Assembly (NCBI GenBank): GCA_964638155.1
Contig: CAZWYI010000032.1
Span: 1-19,553, forward strand
Source of the DNA: CAYZTD01 sp964638155
Lineage (GTDB): Archaea > Thermoplasmatota > E2 > DHVEG-1
Reading direction: 5' to 3'
Length of the DNA stretch: 19,553 nucleotides
Shown piece after piece: positions 7,730 to 15,983 of this stretch; within the stretch, counting starts at the first letter, position 1, and each line of letters begins with the position of its first letter. Position numbers and translations under genes: made by a program. The notes beneath the pieces were generated by a model. It was not told where the DNA came from and did not search any database. It was given only the letters and a program-made list of their open reading frames with translations.

Positions 7730-8485
7730 TTAAAGTAAAAATCCTAGGATATGAAGGATGATTATAATTATTACAAAGATAAAGACAATTCCATAGTATC
7801 TATTCAAATTTTCACCTGAAGCACCATTGTATGCTTTACCACATTTTTTACATCGTGCCATATGAGCAGTGGATGCGAGAAGACCTCCAAACCAAGAGTA
7901 TTCTACTTTATGAATATCTCTGCTGCCACATCTTGGGCATGGTAAATATTCATAGAAAACAGGGTTCTGAATCTTTTTAACAAGAGAAAAAACGCTGAAA
8001 ATCAAAACAATCATTAGAAGAGTCAAAAAAATAAAAATCATTTGTGAACCGGTTTCAATACTTGCTGGATCTATTTGAACATCTGAAATATTACTACCTG
8101 CATTAGCAAAAAAAGAATAAATATACAGAAAAACAATTATTCCAATAGACGAAGCAATAATCAAGGAAATTAGACCCCATTTATTATACGGAATCTCTAC
8201 TTTTTCTTTATAGATATTATCTTTATGATCTTGAAAATTTTTTTTAAGCTTAATATTTTCAAGGTGTTTTTCTTTTAATTTTTTATCTTTAATCAGAGAT
8301 ACAACAGATATTATTAATATAAATGCGAAAAATGCAGAACAACCAAATATAATCAGTTGCAACAAATCGGAGTTAGTATTTGAAGAAATAGAATCAAAAG
8401 CTGCAATATATATAAAAACAAATGTTAAAAGGCCAGATAAAGAATAGATTAAAGACATTATTTTTGCATCTTTTTCAACATACAT
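7730..8485 (-). CDS. Five-helix membrane protein with a zinc ribbon
   Basis: A 251-residue membrane protein I cannot assign to a family. Hydrophobic segments lie at about 10-30, 42-65, 104-127, 148-170 and 231-250. Between helices 4 and 5 is a zinc ribbon, CPRCG (183-187) and CKKCG (212-216), joined by an IHKVEYSWFGGLLASTAHMAR segment. A charged Lys-rich stretch (66-98) joins helices 2 and 3. By the positive-inside rule the charged loop is cytoplasmic, and the ribbon is then probably cytoplasmic too. The second codon ATG at 8485 is preferred over TTG at 8488; GGGATGA lies just upstream. It is monocistronic and divergent from the phosphoesterase gene. Confidence 0.75.
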   Translation of the reverse strand: MYVEKDAKIMSLIYSLSGLLTFVFIYIAAFDSISSNTNSDLLQLIIFGCSAFFAFILIISVVSLIKDKKLKEKHLENIKLKKNFQDHKDNIYKEKVEIPYNKWGLISLIIASSIGIIVFLYIYSFFANAGSNISDVQIDPASIETGSQMIFIFLTLLMIVLIFSVFSLVKKIQNPVFYEYLPCPRCGSRDIHKVEYSWFGGLLASTAHMARCKKCGKAYNGASGENLNRYYGIVFIFVIIIIILHILGFLL

Positions 8486-8575
8486 CAATCATCCCAAAAA
8501 CTATTAATTCAATTAAACCATAAAAAAATTTGTATTTATTTACTTTATTTTAAGAATATATAATATTTGATTCAT

Positions 8576-9316
8576 ATGGAAAAAAACTATATTCAACCTA
8601 TTCAAGATGAACCAGCGCTCTTTATAGAAGATAAAAAGATACTAATAATTGCAGATTTACATATAGGTATCGAAGAAGAGTTAAAAGAGTATGGTCTGCA
8701 TGCAGGATCTCAAACACAAATAATTATTAAAAAAATTGAAAAAATATGTAAAGAATACAAGCCAAAAGAAATCTATTTACTAGGTGATATTAAACATAAT
8801 ATTCCATCATCTACTTTTCAAGAAAGAAAAGATGTGAAAAATTTTATTAAATACATTAAAAAATTTGGAAAAATACATATCATTCCAGGAAACCACGATG
8901 GAAATATTAAAAAAATAGTACCTGAAGATATTATAGTTCATCCTTCCAATGGAATAGTATTAGAAAATCTTGGTTTGATACATGGACATAGATGGCCAAA
9001 AAAAGAATTACTTTTTTGTGATGAAATAATTATTGGTCATACTCATCCTACTATAATGCTTACTGATAGAATGAAATATAAAAACTATGAGCCGTGTTGG
9101 GTGAAAACAAAACTAATTTTAGATAAAATTAAAGTAAAATATTCAATTGATAATTCACCTGAGCTTCTTATTATCCCTGCCTTTAATCCACTTTGTGGAG
9201 GCATTGCCATAAACAAAGAAGGATTAGTAGGTCCTTTAAATAAAATCACTGATATAGAAAATAGTGTAATTTATCTTTTAGATGGAACGTTACTAGGAAA
9301 AGTAAAAGACATTTAA
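8576..9316 (+). CDS. Calcineurin-like metallophosphoesterase (archaeal, Lhr-associated type)
   Basis: A 246-residue dinuclear metal phosphoesterase. All signature motifs are present: ADLHIG (D27, H29), GDIKHN (D71), PGNHDGN (N106, H107, D108), HGHRW (H136, H138) and GHTHP (H155, H157). A family-typical tail IPAFNPLCGGIAIN follows. In many prokaryotes this family is encoded beside Lhr-type helicases, and Lhr lies three genes downstream on the same strand, so a DNA-repair nuclease or phosphodiesterase role is the best inference. The ATG at 8576 matches the family N-terminus better than the TTG at 8567. TATA-like sequence at about 8540-8560 and no ribosome site suggest a leaderless or near-leaderless start. 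Confidence 0.82.
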   Translation: MEKNYIQPIQDEPALFIEDKKILIIADLHIGIEEELKEYGLHAGSQTQIIIKKIEKICKEYKPKEIYLLGDIKHNIPSSTFQERKDVKNFIKYIKKFGKIHIIPGNHDGNIKKIVPEDIIVHPSNGIVLENLGLIHGHRWPKKELLFCDEIIIGHTHPTIMLTDRMKYKNYEPCWVKTKLILDKIKVKYSIDNSPELLIIPAFNPLCGGIAINKEGLVGPLNKITDIENSVIYLLDGTLLGKVKDI

Positions 9317-9335
9317 AAAATAAGAGTTTATTATA

Positions 9336-10412
9336 ATGTCAAATAAAAAAAATATTATAAAAAATTTATCTGAAATCAAAGATACATGGCAAAAAGAAGG
9401 TAAAGATTTAACTAAAAATTTTATTTCTCTAAAAAATTTTTTAAATAATATTCATAAAAAAAATCCAAATATTTCGCTGAATAAAAATTTAAACCCAGGA
9501 GAATTACCGTATAATACTAGCCTTTTTCATTTTTTTATATATTATACATATAATCCAAAGCATCCCTTTGTTTTATCAAAAAATGATACACTTATTTTTG
9601 GTTCTTTTTATAAAAGAAACTATGATAGAATTGAAATTTCTTTTCCTCTGTTTAGAAATGTAAAATCTGCAATTAAAGATTTTAACAATTTAATTAAAGA
9701 TCCAAACTTTAGTTCTATTTTAGAAAAAAACAAAATTAAGAAAATTTTACTTAGAGATATAGATGATAATTTTGTAAATTTTTTAAGGAAAAATAAAGGG
9801 GAATACAATTTTAAGATTGACTCATTAAAAGAAATAAATTATTCAGTATACAACCTAGAAAAAACCCTGAATCTGGATGGTAAAAATTTTTCAAATCTTA
9901 AATGGCATCTAAATAGGTTTAATAAAAATAAACATAGAATAGAATTAGTTGATTTATCTGATAACATAAAAGAAATAATACATCTTATTGGTAAATGGAA
10001 AAGAATATCTATTAAAGACAGAGATTTTTCTTATATAAATTTAAAATCTGATAAACTAGGGGCAAGATTTTTTGGAAATATAAAACATGATAAAAAATTT
10101 TTAGAGAATTCAGATGTAATTTTTAGAGTTCTAAAAATAGATGGTAGAGTATCTTCTTTTAACCTTGGTTTTCCTTTAGGTATTTTTGAAAAACAAAATG
10201 TTTTTGCTCATTCAATTGGCATAGCTGATATATCAGTTCCTCATCTATCTGAATATGCTCAATATGATTTCTGGCAGCTAGTGAAAAACAAAGGATATAA
10301 TTTTGTTAATGATGGCCCAAGTTGGAAAAATAGTTTGGAAATATATAAAGATAAGTTTAGACCAATTTATAAAAAAAGATATTATTGGGCTGATATCAAC
10401 ATCTGTCATTAA
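9336..10412 (+). CDS. DUF2156 / phosphatidylglycerol lysyltransferase C-domain-like protein
   Basis: A 358-residue soluble protein resembling DUF2156, a double-GNAT fold found at the C-terminus of MprF-type lysyltransferases and alone in many archaea. Supporting motifs are KWHLNRFNKNKHRIELVDL (from 189), a RVSSFNLGFPLG strand (271-282) and the closing VNDGPSWKNSLEIYKDKFRP (324-343), typical of the family. There are no membrane helices, so it is not a full MprF; stand-alone members probably transfer an aminoacyl or acyl group, substrate unknown. It starts 20 nt after the phosphoesterase stop, with only a weak ribosome site, and is probably co-transcribed with it. Codon use is especially A/T-rich, with long Lys/Asn runs. 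Confidence 0.7.
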   Translation: MSNKKNIIKNLSEIKDTWQKEGKDLTKNFISLKNFLNNIHKKNPNISLNKNLNPGELPYNTSLFHFFIYYTYNPKHPFVLSKNDTLIFGSFYKRNYDRIEISFPLFRNVKSAIKDFNNLIKDPNFSSILEKNKIKKILLRDIDDNFVNFLRKNKGEYNFKIDSLKEINYSVYNLEKTLNLDGKNFSNLKWHLNRFNKNKHRIELVDLSDNIKEIIHLIGKWKRISIKDRDFSYINLKSDKLGARFFGNIKHDKKFLENSDVIFRVLKIDGRVSSFNLGFPLGIFEKQNVFAHSIGIADISVPHLSEYAQYDFWQLVKNKGYNFVNDGPSWKNSLEIYKDKFRPIYKKRYYWADINICH

Positions 10413-10441
10413 CCATAGGTTTAATTTTTTTGATAAAAGAT

Positions 10442-10456
10442 TAAGCTTATATAACC
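10442..10456 (+). promoter_or_regulatory. TATA box upstream of the 60-residue membrane protein
   Basis: GCTTATATAACCC predicts a start near 10475. That predicted start falls at the right arm of a short inverted repeat AACCC (10453-10457) / GGGTT (10472-10476), which could be an operator or chance. Confidence 0.4.
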
Positions 10457-10500
10457 CATTTTTAATAACGAGGGTTTGTAAAAAATCTATGTGATAAACT

Positions 10501-10683
10501 ATGGAATTAAACTCAAATGAAAATATTAAAAGAATAATTTCAATGTTTCTTCTAATACTTCTTCCATTATTGTTACTTGTAGCAATAGTATCAATAGACT
10601 ATGCCCAGCCGTGGTATTACTATGTATCACTAGTAACATGGTTTGGTCTTGGTGTAATGTTTTATAGCGCGATAAATAAATAG
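10501..10683 (+). CDS. Small two-helix membrane protein
   Basis: A 60-residue protein with two membrane segments, about 11-32 (RIISMFLLILLPLLLLVAIVSI) and 39-58 (YYYVSLVTWFGLGVMFYSAI), joined by a short DYAQPW turn, with both ends probably on the same side. I do not recognise a family. A GTGAT 5-6 nt before the ATG is a modest ribosome site, and a TATA box lies at 10442-10456. It sits between the DUF2156-like gene and the helicase gene, in the same direction, but each seems to have its own promoter. The composition is clearly protein-like and both edges are well defined. Confidence 0.7.
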   Translation: MELNSNENIKRIISMFLLILLPLLLLVAIVSIDYAQPWYYYVSLVTWFGLGVMFYSAINK

Positions 10684-10694
10684 CATGGAAAATA

Positions 10695-10712
10695 CTAAAA
10701 TATAAGTTATAT
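10695..10712 (+). promoter_or_regulatory. TATA box for the Lhr helicase gene
   Basis: CTAAAATATAAGTTATA lies 20-35 nt before the ATG at 10731 with no ribosome site between, pointing to a leaderless start. Confidence 0.4.
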
Positions 10713-10730
10713 TTTTCAAAAAAACTAGAA

Positions 10731-13571
10731 ATGACTGTCTTTTCAAATCTAAATCCAGAAATACAAAGTTTTCTTAAAACAAAAAGAATAGATAAACCAA
10801 CTGAGCCGCAAATTAAAGCAATACCTCATATCATAAAAAAGAAAAATGTTTTACTAATCGCTCCAACTGGTCTTGGAAAAACTGAAGCAGCATTACTTCC
10901 TGTTTTACATAATTTTTTAAAAATAAAAAAAGAACCTTTTTATAAAAAAAATAAAGGCATTTCTATTTTGTATATCACTCCTCTGCGTGCATTAAATAGA
11001 GATATGCTTAGAAGAACAATAAAAATTGGGAAAAAAATTGGTGTAGATATATCTGTTAGACATGGCGATACTTCAACAAAAGAAAGAGCAAGACAATCTA
11101 AAAATCCACCAGATATGTTGATTACCACGCCTGAAACATTTCAGATAATGTTTACCGGGAAAAGACTTAGAAAACACCTTGAACAAGTTAGATTTGTAAT
11201 AATAGATGAAATACATGAACTAGCAGGTGACGAACGAGGCGGACAGTTATCAATTGGTCTTGAAAGACTTGAGGAGCGTACAAAGGAAGATGATCATTCT
11301 TTTCAAAGAATAGGTCTTTCTGCAACAGTAGGTTCTCCTAAAGAAGTTGCTAAATTTTTAGGTGGATTAAATAAAAATAAATTAAGAGAAGTAAAAATAA
11401 TAGAAGTCGATGTAACAAAACTTATTGATATACAAGTTGAATATCCAGAGATAAAAAAAGAAGACTATAAAAACGCAAAGAAACTCTATATCGAACCAAT
11501 TAGTTTTGCCTGTCTTAGAAGAAGTAGTGAACTAATAAAAAAACATGTTTCAACGCTTTTTTTTATTAACACACGTGATGGAGCAGAAATACTAGCATCC
11601 CGCTTTAACATGTGGAAAAAAAACTTGAAAATTGGTGTACACCATGGATCGCTTTCAAAACTAGCCCGCATAGAATCAGAAGATGATTTTAAAAAAGGAA
11701 AATTAAAATCTTTAATTTGTACTTCTTCATTAGAACTTGGAATAGATGTTGGAAATACTGATTTTGTAATACAGTATAATTCGCCAAGAGAAGTAAAAAG
11801 GATTCTACAAAGAGTAGGTAGATCTGGCCATAGTATAGGAAAAATTTCAAGGGGAATGATACTTGCATCGCATCCTGAGGATCTTGCTGAAAGCATGGTT
11901 ATTTCAAGAAAAGCATTAAAGGGAGAAATAGAAGAGTTAAATGTTAGAAAAAACCCTTTATCTGTTCTTTCAAATCAAATTATTTCTATAGCTTTGGAAT
12001 ACAGGAGAATAAAAAAAGAAAGACTATACAGTATTATAAAAAGGTCTTATCCTTTTCAAACACTAAAAAAAGAACTTTTTGAAAAAATACTAACACAACT
12101 TAAAAATCAAAGAAGCATATGGATAGATGAAAAAGAATCTTTTATTGCAAAAAGAAGATATTCCCGTCATTATTTTTTAGATAACATTTCAATGATTCCT
12201 GATGAAAAAACATATTTTGTTGTAGATATAAGCAGTAGAAAAAAGATAGGTAAACTTGATGAAAGCTTTGTACTTAATACTGGTTTTGAAGAAACTAGCT
12301 TTATTTTAAGAGGAAGGCCCTGGACAATAATAAAAATTGAGGACGATGAAATAATTGTTTCACAATCAAAAGATATCGGTAATGTCCCTTCTTGGACAGG
12401 TGAAGACATACCAGTACCATATGATGTTGCTATAGAGGTTGGAAAACTTAGGAAAACAAATGATAAAAAGTTAATACATAAAAATTATCCGACAGATAAA
12501 AAATCAGTAGATAAATTTTTTAAATATACTAAAAAACAAGAAAAAGAAAATCTAAAAATACCTGATGATAAAAAGATTACAATAGAAGTTGAAGATAAAA
12601 CAATTATTATAAACGCTTGTTTTGGAACAAAGGTCAACCAAACTCTTGGAAGAATTATATCAGCAATGCTTGTACAATCAATTGGAGAAAGCGTTGGCAT
12701 AAATAGCGATACCTATAGGATAAGTTTAGAGCTTCCCACAAGAATTAATCCTAAAATGATAAAGAAAATTCTTAAATCTATAAAACCTGAGTCTTTATGG
12801 TATATACTAAATAGGGTACTTAGAAATTCTAATTATATTAGATGGCAAGTTGTACATGTCGCACGAAAATTTGGCGCTATTAAAAAAGATTTTGATTACA
12901 AAAATGTCGGCTCTAAAAAAATCTTTAGTCTTTTTGATAACACACTTATTTTAGATGAAGCAGTAGATAAAACAATTTTTGAAAAAATGGATATAAAAAA
13001 TAGTCAAAAAGTTTTAAATGATATACAAACAGGAAAAATAAAGATTGTAATACAAAAGCTATCTCCTATGGCAGTTGCGGGTTATGAAACAATAAAAGGT
13101 TTAATGGTTCCTAAAAGAGCTGATAGATCTATACTTATGGCTCTTAAAAAAAGAATAGAAAATGTTGAAATAACTCTTGTTTGTACAAACTGTGGTTATC
13201 AAAGAAATACGATTGTTAGAAGAACTGAGAGTAACCCTAAATGTCCTAGGTGTAGTGCTATAAAAATTGCTGTTCTTAGAAGATATAATAAAGATAAGGC
13301 TAAGATTCTATCAAAAAAACCAAAGACAAATAAAGAAAAAAAAGAACTTAAAAGACTCCATAAAAACGCAAGTCTTATCCTTAGTTATAAAAAACCTGCT
13401 ATAATTGCTCTTTCAGCTAGAGGGATAGGCCCTGATACTGCTGCTAGAATTTTAAGAAAGTATAGCTCAGTTGATCTTTTTAAATCTGAAGAAAATGAAA
13501 TGAAATTTTTAAGAGATATTTTAAAAGCTGAATTAACCTATGCTCGAACTCGTGGTTTTTGGGATAACTAA
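10731..13571 (+). CDS. lhr: Lhr-type superfamily 2 DNA helicase
   Basis: A 946-residue ATP-dependent 3'-5' DNA helicase of the archaeal Lhr type, acting in DNA repair or recombination. Motifs in order: Q-motif region TEPQIKAIPHI (24-34), Walker A APTGLGKTE (44-52), TPLRALNRD (83-91), TTPETFQIM (132-140), DEIHEL (159-164), LSATVGSP (196-203), the HGSL and SSLELGID strand (306-340), and arginine-finger QRVGRSGH (361-368). The winged-helix and Lhr-core regions follow (about 430-780). A four-Cys zinc finger, CTNC (818-821) with CPRC (838-841), and a helix-hairpin-helix ARGIGPDTAARIL (about 896-908) close the protein, features of archaeal rather than short bacterial Lhr. No motif is missing. Three genes upstream is the metallophosphoesterase family often linked to it. 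Confidence 0.93.
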   Translation: MTVFSNLNPEIQSFLKTKRIDKPTEPQIKAIPHIIKKKNVLLIAPTGLGKTEAALLPVLHNFLKIKKEPFYKKNKGISILYITPLRALNRDMLRRTIKIGKKIGVDISVRHGDTSTKERARQSKNPPDMLITTPETFQIMFTGKRLRKHLEQVRFVIIDEIHELAGDERGGQLSIGLERLEERTKEDDHSFQRIGLSATVGSPKEVAKFLGGLNKNKLREVKIIEVDVTKLIDIQVEYPEIKKEDYKNAKKLYIEPISFACLRRSSELIKKHVSTLFFINTRDGAEILASRFNMWKKNLKIGVHHGSLSKLARIESEDDFKKGKLKSLICTSSLELGIDVGNTDFVIQYNSPREVKRILQRVGRSGHSIGKISRGMILASHPEDLAESMVISRKALKGEIEELNVRKNPLSVLSNQIISIALEYRRIKKERLYSIIKRSYPFQTLKKELFEKILTQLKNQRSIWIDEKESFIAKRRYSRHYFLDNISMIPDEKTYFVVDISSRKKIGKLDESFVLNTGFEETSFILRGRPWTIIKIEDDEIIVSQSKDIGNVPSWTGEDIPVPYDVAIEVGKLRKTNDKKLIHKNYPTDKKSVDKFFKYTKKQEKENLKIPDDKKITIEVEDKTIIINACFGTKVNQTLGRIISAMLVQSIGESVGINSDTYRISLELPTRINPKMIKKILKSIKPESLWYILNRVLRNSNYIRWQVVHVARKFGAIKKDFDYKNVGSKKIFSLFDNTLILDEAVDKTIFEKMDIKNSQKVLNDIQTGKIKIVIQKLSPMAVAGYETIKGLMVPKRADRSILMALKKRIENVEITLVCTNCGYQRNTIVRRTESNPKCPRCSAIKIAVLRRYNKDKAKILSKKPKTNKEKKELKRLHKNASLILSYKKPAIIALSARGIGPDTAARILRKYSSVDLFKSEENEMKFLRDILKAELTYARTRGFWDN

Positions 13572-13635
13572 AAACAAGAAAATATAAAAAGAGTGTTTTG
13601 ATTTTTATATTAAAAAAGTTTTTGCGTGCAGATAA

Positions 13636-14844
13636 ATGGCTGAATTAAAAAATACTGAGATACTTGGGAGAATAATTAAATCTACTATTGGTGTAATTGG
13701 TAGAAGAACAAGTGAAGCATATGCTAATGTAGTAGTTGAAAATTCTTTGAAAAAAATAAGTAGTAAATATAGTTTTTTAGAAAATGTTAAAATTGAAAAA
13801 GATAGGTTTAAAGAAGTGATTAATGTAATTGAAATTAATGACAAAATCGATGATCTTGATATAAAACTAGTTGGTACGGCTATTAGAGATTTTATGATAA
13901 CTATTGCTAATACTATGGGAAAGGATGCAGGGTTTTATTTTATTAAAGAAATCAAAGAGGATCTACCCTATAGTTATGAAAACAAAATAAAAGATTTAGG
14001 TGTAGATCTTGATTATATCCAGTCAGAGTTTATAACAGAAGTGAAAAGCACTTTTAAATTTTCAATTGATAACTCTGATCTCTTAAAATATATGTTTTCC
14101 TTAATTTATGAAATACTTGAACAAGAATTAGGTAGAAAAAAAGCCTATAGTCTTCTTAACGAATTTGTCGGTCTTTTTAGTACAAAATATGAACTTTTAA
14201 GTTATATCAAGATAAATGATGTAGTTTCCATTCAAAATGTTGATATCGTATCTGTTGATAAAAATGTAAATAATATAAATTCAGATAAAATAGGCTCTGT
14301 TCTTCAAAAAATAATCCAAGAGATAAACAAAGAATTAAATGGTTATAATATTGTAACATTTGTTAATAAAATAGATAGTAAACTTAGTGCTGATTATAGG
14401 TTCAAACTTAAAGAAATTGGAGTGAATTTTGATGTTATAAAACTTAAAAAAACTCTTTTAGTAAAAAATGTTTTGAAGGTTTTAATAGAAATTTTAACTG
14501 AGTCTAGTACTGAAAGTTACGCTGTTTTAATAATTAACAACATACTTGAGAAGAAAAAAGAAAGATTTCTTTTTTTGAAATATATAAAAATTGATAGTGT
14601 TAAGATTTCAGAGGGAGCAGATTCAATAGTTGTTTCTGATGAAATTGATTCTGTCTCTCCATCAGAACTTGGTAGATTTTTACAAAGAGTTATGGAAAAA
14701 GTCTCGACATCCCTTGGTGATGACGCTGGTAAATATTTTATTGATAAATTTAAAGATAGAATTGGAAAACCGTATTTATTAAGAATGGAAGAAATTGGCG
14801 TAAACCTCCATATGATTGAGCTTAGAAAGAATCTTTTATGGTAG
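13636..14844 (+). CDS. Three-repeat helical protein of unknown family
   Basis: A 402-residue soluble protein made of three diverged copies of a unit of about 120 residues, roughly 9-129, 148-267 and 279-396. Each begins with a helix pair (TEILGRIIKSTIG / DLLKYMFSLIYE / NVLKVLIEILTE), has a central F/Y-L-x-x-I/V-KI segment (FLENVKIE / LLSYIKIN / FLKYIKID), then an amphipathic helix and an ending motif LGVDLDYI, IGVNFDVI and IGVNLHMI. Copies 1 and 3 also share GKDAGFYFI / GDDAGKYFI. I recognise no family and no catalytic motif. It is acidic-basic balanced, without membrane segments. A TATA-like TTTTTATATTAAA lies ~30 nt upstream and there is no clear ribosome site, so it may be leaderless. It lies between lhr and the mevalonate operon, which has its own promoter. 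Confidence 0.8.
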   Translation: MAELKNTEILGRIIKSTIGVIGRRTSEAYANVVVENSLKKISSKYSFLENVKIEKDRFKEVINVIEINDKIDDLDIKLVGTAIRDFMITIANTMGKDAGFYFIKEIKEDLPYSYENKIKDLGVDLDYIQSEFITEVKSTFKFSIDNSDLLKYMFSLIYEILEQELGRKKAYSLLNEFVGLFSTKYELLSYIKINDVVSIQNVDIVSVDKNVNNINSDKIGSVLQKIIQEINKELNGYNIVTFVNKIDSKLSADYRFKLKEIGVNFDVIKLKKTLLVKNVLKVLIEILTESSTESYAVLIINNILEKKKERFLFLKYIKIDSVKISEGADSIVVSDEIDSVSPSELGRFLQRVMEKVSTSLGDDAGKYFIDKFKDRIGKPYLLRMEEIGVNLHMIELRKNLLW

Positions 14845-14862
14845 AATAATAACGTTAAAAAG

Positions 14863-14889
14863 CGAATTTTAAATCGACAATTTTATATA
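14863..14889 (+). promoter_or_regulatory. Promoter of the mevalonate operon with CGA-N8-TCG dyad
   Basis: TTTATATA (14882-14889) is a strong archaeal TATA box, predicting a start near 14912 and a leader of about 13 nt containing AGGT (14913-14916) 8 nt before the ATG. Directly upstream is TTAAATCGACAAT (14869-14881), identical to the LuxE-like promoter, within a dyad CGA-N8-TCG (14863-14876). TCGACAA overlaps the expected BRE. Confidence 0.6.
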
Positions 14890-14924
14890 GCAATTTAGTT
14901 TTTTGCCTAAATAGGTAATATAAA

Positions 14925-15977
14925 ATGACTAAAGATATTGGTATTATTAGTTATGGTTCATACATTCCAAAATACAGAATTAAAGTTAACGATATAGCAA
15001 AAGTCTGGGGAAAAGACGGTGAGACAATATCAAAGGGCCTTGGGATAAAAGAAAAATCAGTACCTGGAATTGACCAAGATACTGCGACAATAAGCGTAGA
15101 AGCAGCTAGAGCTGCTCTAAAAAGATGCAACATAAACCCACAAGATATCGGAGCGATATATATCGGAAGTGAATCACATCCATATGCAGTTAAACCATCA
15201 GGGACTATTGTTGGAGAAGCAATAGGTGCAACACCTGATTTAATGGTTGCAGACTATGAGTTTGCATGTAAAGCAGGAACCGCAGGATTGCAATCATGTA
15301 CCGCCCTAGTAAAAGCAGATATGATAAAATATGGCTTAGCTATAGGAGCAGATACATCACAGGCAGCACCAGGTGATGCACTTGAATTTTCTGCATCTGC
15401 AGGAGGCGCTGCTTTTATAGTTGGAAATGAAAAGGTAATAGCAAAAATAAATCATACTCTTTCATATACCACAGATACTCCTGATTTCTGGAGAAGAGCA
15501 GAAAGAAAATATCCGTCACATGGTGGAAGATTTACAGGAACACCAGCTTATTTTAAACATATAACAAAAGCCTCAAAAAAAATTATGGATAAAATAGGAT
15601 CAAAACCAAAAGATTATGATTATGCAATATTCCATCAACCGAATGGAAAATTCCCAGTGAAAGTTGCAAAAATCCTTGGCTTTACAATGGAACAAATAAA
15701 ACAAGGTTTAATGGTACCATTTATAGGAAATACTTACTCGGGTGCATCCCTAGTAGGCCTAGCATCTGTTCTTGATGTTGCAAGACCAGGTGATAGAATA
15801 TTTTTAACAAGCTATGGATCAGGTGCGGGAAGCGATAGCTTTGATATAACAGTTACACCAAATATTAAAAAACTAAAAAGAGAAAATGCACCACTGGTAT
15901 CACAAATGATAGAAGAAAAAGAATACCTTGACTATGGTACATATGCAAAACTAACTGATCTACTATATTGGGAGTGA
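14925..15977 (+). CDS. hmgcs: Hydroxymethylglutaryl-CoA synthase
   Basis: A 350-residue archaeal HMG-CoA synthase, which condenses acetyl-CoA with acetoacetyl-CoA at the entry of the mevalonate route to archaeal lipids. The catalytic set is visible: Glu82 in GSESHPYAVKPS, Cys115 in YEFACKAGTAG and His237 in FHQPNGKFP. Other family marks are YGSYIPKYR (10-18) and the C-terminal LTSYGSGAGSDSF. The length is standard. It is first in a tight operon, with the thiolase ATG 7 nt after its stop. In archaea this enzyme, the thiolase and the DUF35 protein form one complex in which DUF35 bridges a shared CoA tunnel, so the gene order fits a stoichiometric assembly. The promoter with a strong TATA box suggests high expression. 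Confidence 0.95.
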   Translation: MTKDIGIISYGSYIPKYRIKVNDIAKVWGKDGETISKGLGIKEKSVPGIDQDTATISVEAARAALKRCNINPQDIGAIYIGSESHPYAVKPSGTIVGEAIGATPDLMVADYEFACKAGTAGLQSCTALVKADMIKYGLAIGADTSQAAPGDALEFSASAGGAAFIVGNEKVIAKINHTLSYTTDTPDFWRRAERKYPSHGGRFTGTPAYFKHITKASKKIMDKIGSKPKDYDYAIFHQPNGKFPVKVAKILGFTMEQIKQGLMVPFIGNTYSGASLVGLASVLDVARPGDRIFLTSYGSGAGSDSFDITVTPNIKKLKRENAPLVSQMIEEKEYLDYGTYAKLTDLLYWE

Positions 15978-15983
15978 TAAAAT

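Noticed and set aside
10303..10494. A 63-codon frame overlapping the end of the DUF2156-like gene.
   Set aside because: Shadow frame of the real gene; no ribosome site and no protein-like composition.
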